From G963663735 sp963663735 (lineage in GTDB: Bacteria > Acidobacteriota > UBA6911 > RPQK01 > JAPXNP01): a stretch of DNA of 64,000 bases. This document shows positions 61,897 to 64,000 of this stretch, piece after piece. The stretch's first letter is position 1; each line of letters starts with the position of its first letter. The DNA lies in the NCBI GenBank assembly GCA_963663735.2, contig CAXXHN010000001.1:1736001-1800000 (forward strand), in the 5' to 3' direction. The position numbers and the translations under genes are program-made. The notes under the pieces were generated by a model that made no database searches, was not told the DNA's origin, and saw nothing but the letters and a program-made list of their open reading frames with translations.

Positions 61897-61940
61897 TTTC
61901 CCCCTGGCCTGAAGCCGAGATCAGGGGGAAAAGCCCCCCT
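61897..61940. terminator. Alternative hairpins behind the ankyrin gene
   Basis: TTTCCCCCTG (61897-61906) pairs perfectly with CAGGGGGAAA (61922-61931). The same G-run can instead pair with CCCCCT (to 61940). The two folds exclude each other. There is no T-run, so termination is uncertain. Confidence 0.45.
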
Positions 61941-62015
61941 GTCATCTGGAATGCTGACCTCTGGCTGAATTTTCCAGTCTGTGAGGCTGCAGGAAGTTTT
62001 TGATAGTAAAGGAAA

Positions 62016-62288
62016 TCAGGCTACGTCAGGCATATCTTCATCGTTGATCCTGAAATCATCCCTGCCCAGTTTTATGAGTTCTTTCATTTCTCTTTTCAGT
62101 TTTTTGCTGGGAGCATTACGGTAATAATGTTTGTGCGACCCTTTCAGGGCCAGGAGAAGACAATCTCGGCAGTTTTGGCACTCATCCATGTGAAGCAGGA
62201 ATTCAAGCAGATCGTCTCCATGTAGCTGGTTGTTGAGATAAGCCAACATTTGCGTCTGATCACAAGCATGTCTATCTGGCATATTCAT
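62016..62288 (-). CDS. Small zinc-finger (anti-sigma-like) protein
   Basis: A 90-residue protein with the zf-HC2 motif HMDECQNCRDCLL (H-x3-C-x2-C) after the helix LAYLNNQLHGDDLLEFLL. The C terminus is basic (PSKKLKREMKELIKL) then acidic. Such zinc fingers are the cytosolic part of anti-sigma factors, but no membrane helix and no sigma-factor gene is seen nearby. AAGGTG precedes the ATG. Function unknown. Confidence 0.75.
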   Translation of the reverse strand: MNMPDRHACDQTQMLAYLNNQLHGDDLLEFLLHMDECQNCRDCLLLALKGSHKHYYRNAPSKKLKREMKELIKLGRDDFRINDEDMPDVA

Positions 62289-62416
62289 AAATTCACCTTC
62301 AGTGCTATAAGACTACAGAAGGGGGGTGAAAGTTTCATTCTTTAAGGTAAAATGTCCATAAATGCTTCTACAGCTTCCGATATATCGTGGATTGTTTATA
62401 AAAAAGGGAAAATATC

Positions 62417-63823
62417 ATGAAAAACGATTTCAAAAATGTCAGCAGGCGGGAATTTGTTATAACCAGCGGAGCCGTACTGGGTACACTGGCTTCGACGACA
62501 AGGGGAGCTCAACCTGCTGCTCCTGAAAAAACCAGGCTGGCAATTGTTGGGACTGGCTCCCGAGGAATCGGAATGTGGGGTTCTCCCGCTGTCCGGGATT
62601 ATTCAGACAGGATTGAAATGGTTGGCCTGTGTGATATAAATCCGAAAAGAGTCCGGGTTGCTGAGCGTTTGATCCGCAGTAATCTGCAGAATATGGATGG
62701 ACATCTCAGCCAGGCTGACGGAAACTCCTCCCCCGCCGATATAGGCGGATCGATTCCGGTTTTTACTGATTTTGATGAAATGGTGCGCGTAACCCGCCCG
62801 GACAGGATTATTGTCACAACCATGTGTTCCACCCACATAAGCTACGTAATTCGGGCCCTGGAACTGGGATGTGATGTTATCTGTGAGAAACCATTCGGAA
62901 CCGACGAAGATCAGTGCCAGGCGTTGATTGATGCCCAGAAGAAGTATGACAACAATATTACGGTGACCTTTAATGCCCGTTACGGAGTCAGCGCGACCAG
63001 AGTCAAGGAATTGCTGAGAGAAGGGGCTATAGGGGAACTGCTGTCAGTAGACTACTCGGAATTTCTTGATGACGACCATGGTACCAGCTATTTCAGGCGC
63101 TGGCACGGGATCAAGGAAAATTCAGGTACCCTGCTGGTCCACAAGGCTTCCCATCATTTTGATCAGCTTAACTGGTGGATTGAGGGCGATCCAGTGGAAG
63201 TTTCCGCCTATGGTGACCTGAGGAGATATGGACGAAAGGGACCATTCCGTCATGCGAATTGCCGGTTATGCACTCACAAGGCAGAATGTCCTTATTACTG
63301 GGATATTACCAAAGACAAATATTCCGTGGAGTTGTATGTCGACTGTGAGAGCGAAGACGGATATTTCAGGGATGGCTGCGTGTTCCGCAATGCCATCAAT
63401 ATTTATGACACCATGAGCGTCCAGGTCAAGTATGACAACAAAGTCCTGGTGACGTATTCCCTTAATGCCGGGTTGCCTGATGAAGGGCAGATAATTGTCT
63501 TTAACGGCAGCAAAGGCAGGATTGAACTCCGCAATTACGACCAGCAGCCCTGGGAGGTAAACGCTTCCGCTGAACTCAGGCTTATCCGGAATTTTGACAA
63601 GAAGGATGCCGAGCTGGAATCGCTGGACCGCCGCAGCGGTTCTCATGGTGGAAGTGACAAACTGATCAGGGATCATGTTTTTATACCAGAGAGTCCTGAT
63701 GAAATGGGACACCGCGCTGGTGCCAGGGCAGGCATCATGAGCGCGATTATCGGTATTGCAGCTTACAGGTCTATTGAAAAAGGTCGCCCTGTTAAAATTA
63801 ATGAACTTGTAAACTTCAGCTGA
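62417..63823 (+). CDS. Tat-exported Gfo/Idh/MocA oxidoreductase
   Basis: A 468-residue oxidoreductase with a twin-arginine signal (SRREFVITSGAVLGTLA). The Rossmann motif LAIVGTGSRGIGMWG is followed by VGLCDINPKRVRVAE, VICEKPFGTDEDQCQALI (the EKP motif with catalytic Lys) and TFNARYGVSATRVKELL. A Cys-rich loop, CRLCTHKAECPYY, may bind metal. Export folded with its NAD cofactor is usual for this family in Planctomycetes-like bacteria, working on sugars with DUF1080 hydrolases. AGGGA precedes the ATG. Confidence 0.92.
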   Translation: MKNDFKNVSRREFVITSGAVLGTLASTTRGAQPAAPEKTRLAIVGTGSRGIGMWGSPAVRDYSDRIEMVGLCDINPKRVRVAERLIRSNLQNMDGHLSQADGNSSPADIGGSIPVFTDFDEMVRVTRPDRIIVTTMCSTHISYVIRALELGCDVICEKPFGTDEDQCQALIDAQKKYDNNITVTFNARYGVSATRVKELLREGAIGELLSVDYSEFLDDDHGTSYFRRWHGIKENSGTLLVHKASHHFDQLNWWIEGDPVEVSAYGDLRRYGRKGPFRHANCRLCTHKAECPYYWDITKDKYSVELYVDCESEDGYFRDGCVFRNAINIYDTMSVQVKYDNKVLVTYSLNAGLPDEGQIIVFNGSKGRIELRNYDQQPWEVNASAELRLIRNFDKKDAELESLDRRSGSHGGSDKLIRDHVFIPESPDEMGHRAGARAGIMSAIIGIAAYRSIEKGRPVKINELVNFS

Positions 63824-63837
63824 TTATCCAGAGAACT

Positions 63838-63874
63838 GGGCAGGAGGGGCTTCAGCCTTTCCCGCCCCTTTTTT
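63838..63874. terminator. Bidirectional terminator-like hairpin
   Basis: GGGC, GGA and GGC of 63838-63850 pair with GCC, TCC and GCCC of the right arm, followed by a run of T. It lies between convergent genes. Confidence 0.55.
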
Positions 63875-64000
63875 ACTTCCAGTTGAGGGTATTTTCAGCA
63901 GTAATACGGTAGAGTTGTCTCAGGGTATCCTGCCCCAGCTCAAGGCCGTACAAACGCCACCACTGTCGTCCTGGGATATACTCATCTCCTGTTTCCAGCA
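63873..64000 (-). CDS. 3' end of an amidohydrolase-like gene (partial)
   Basis: Only the last ~41 codons are inside the window: the frame reads LETGDEYIPGRQWWRLYGLE, then LGQDTLRQLYRITAENTLNW before the stop. The terminal helix resembles the end of amidohydrolase-family TIM barrels (IYYENALRLL-type). The rest lies beyond the right edge, so the call is tentative. Confidence 0.5.
   Translation of the reverse strand, partial: LETGDEYIPGRQWWRLYGLELGQDTLRQLYRITAENTLNWK

Noticed and set aside
1..64000. tRNA or rRNA genes
   Set aside because: Intergenic regions were read for T-loop-like GTTCGAATC and similar sequences. None was found with a fitting cloverleaf; a dedicated tRNA search would settle it.

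Overview
The window comes from a diderm (Gram-negative) bacterium. It carries outer-membrane lipoprotein machinery (LspA, LolA), TonB, an O-antigen-ligase-type polymerase and many exported or lipoprotein products. Several features point to an anaerobic or microaerobic uncultured lineage: a sigma-54-controlled orange-protein-like (ORP/Mrp/MinD) iron-sulfur cluster, large hybrid histidine kinases, DUF1080 and Gfo/Idh/MocA proteins, and a probable selenoprotein. The phylum cannot be fixed from sequence alone. Desulfobacterota-like and Hydrogenedentota/PVC/FCB-like gene styles are mixed. TGA is a normal stop in most genes here, so the code is standard.

Layout. 0-1.1 kb: an ATP-grasp ligase. 1.7-11.8 kb: three hybrid histidine kinases plus a response regulator, built by domain shuffling and duplication. 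12.0-21.1 kb: a sigma-54 activator, then a good -24/-12 promoter and an eleven-gene plus-strand operon. It encodes NifX-like proteins, DUF5320, a TrmO-like tRNA methyltransferase, two MinD-ferredoxin ATPases, a radical-SAM enzyme, a NifU-Mrp fusion, a hotdog thioesterase and a metallo-beta-lactamase-fold enzyme. 21.1-24.8 kb: a minus-strand arsenic operon (arsR, ArsP-like permease, arsE/F/G-like genes, arsC) with a textbook promoter overlapping an inverted-repeat operator. 25.2-28.2 kb: TonB, an LspA-LolA fusion and FabH. 28.3-37.5 kb: housekeeping and small envelope genes (YtxH, ThiD, Nth, a coiled-coil exported protein, QueE, an RmlC-like cupin, a HEAT-repeat protein, RlmD, DUF4412).

37.8-38.3 kb: a thioredoxin-like gene split by one in-frame TGA. 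The TGA sits in a U-x-x-C motif and is followed at once by a strong hairpin of bacterial SECIS type. This is the most striking feature of the window. 38.6-44.9 kb: three tandem paralogs of a large secreted protein, each with its own promoter, 3' hairpins and terminator, and with variable patches in an otherwise near-identical frame.

45.4-64 kb: carbohydrate and peptide utilisation plus envelope genes: a class III aminotransferase, two Gfo/Idh/MocA oxidoreductases, a TIM-barrel lipoprotein, two DUF1080 proteins (one fused to a PHP-type hydrolase), a metallophosphoesterase, an S9 peptidase, a TPR-transglutaminase, an O-antigen polymerase, malic enzyme, an ankyrin lipoprotein, an orphan zinc-finger protein and the 3' end of an amidohydrolase-like gene.

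I saw no rRNA, tRNA, CRISPR array, insertion sequence or phage gene.
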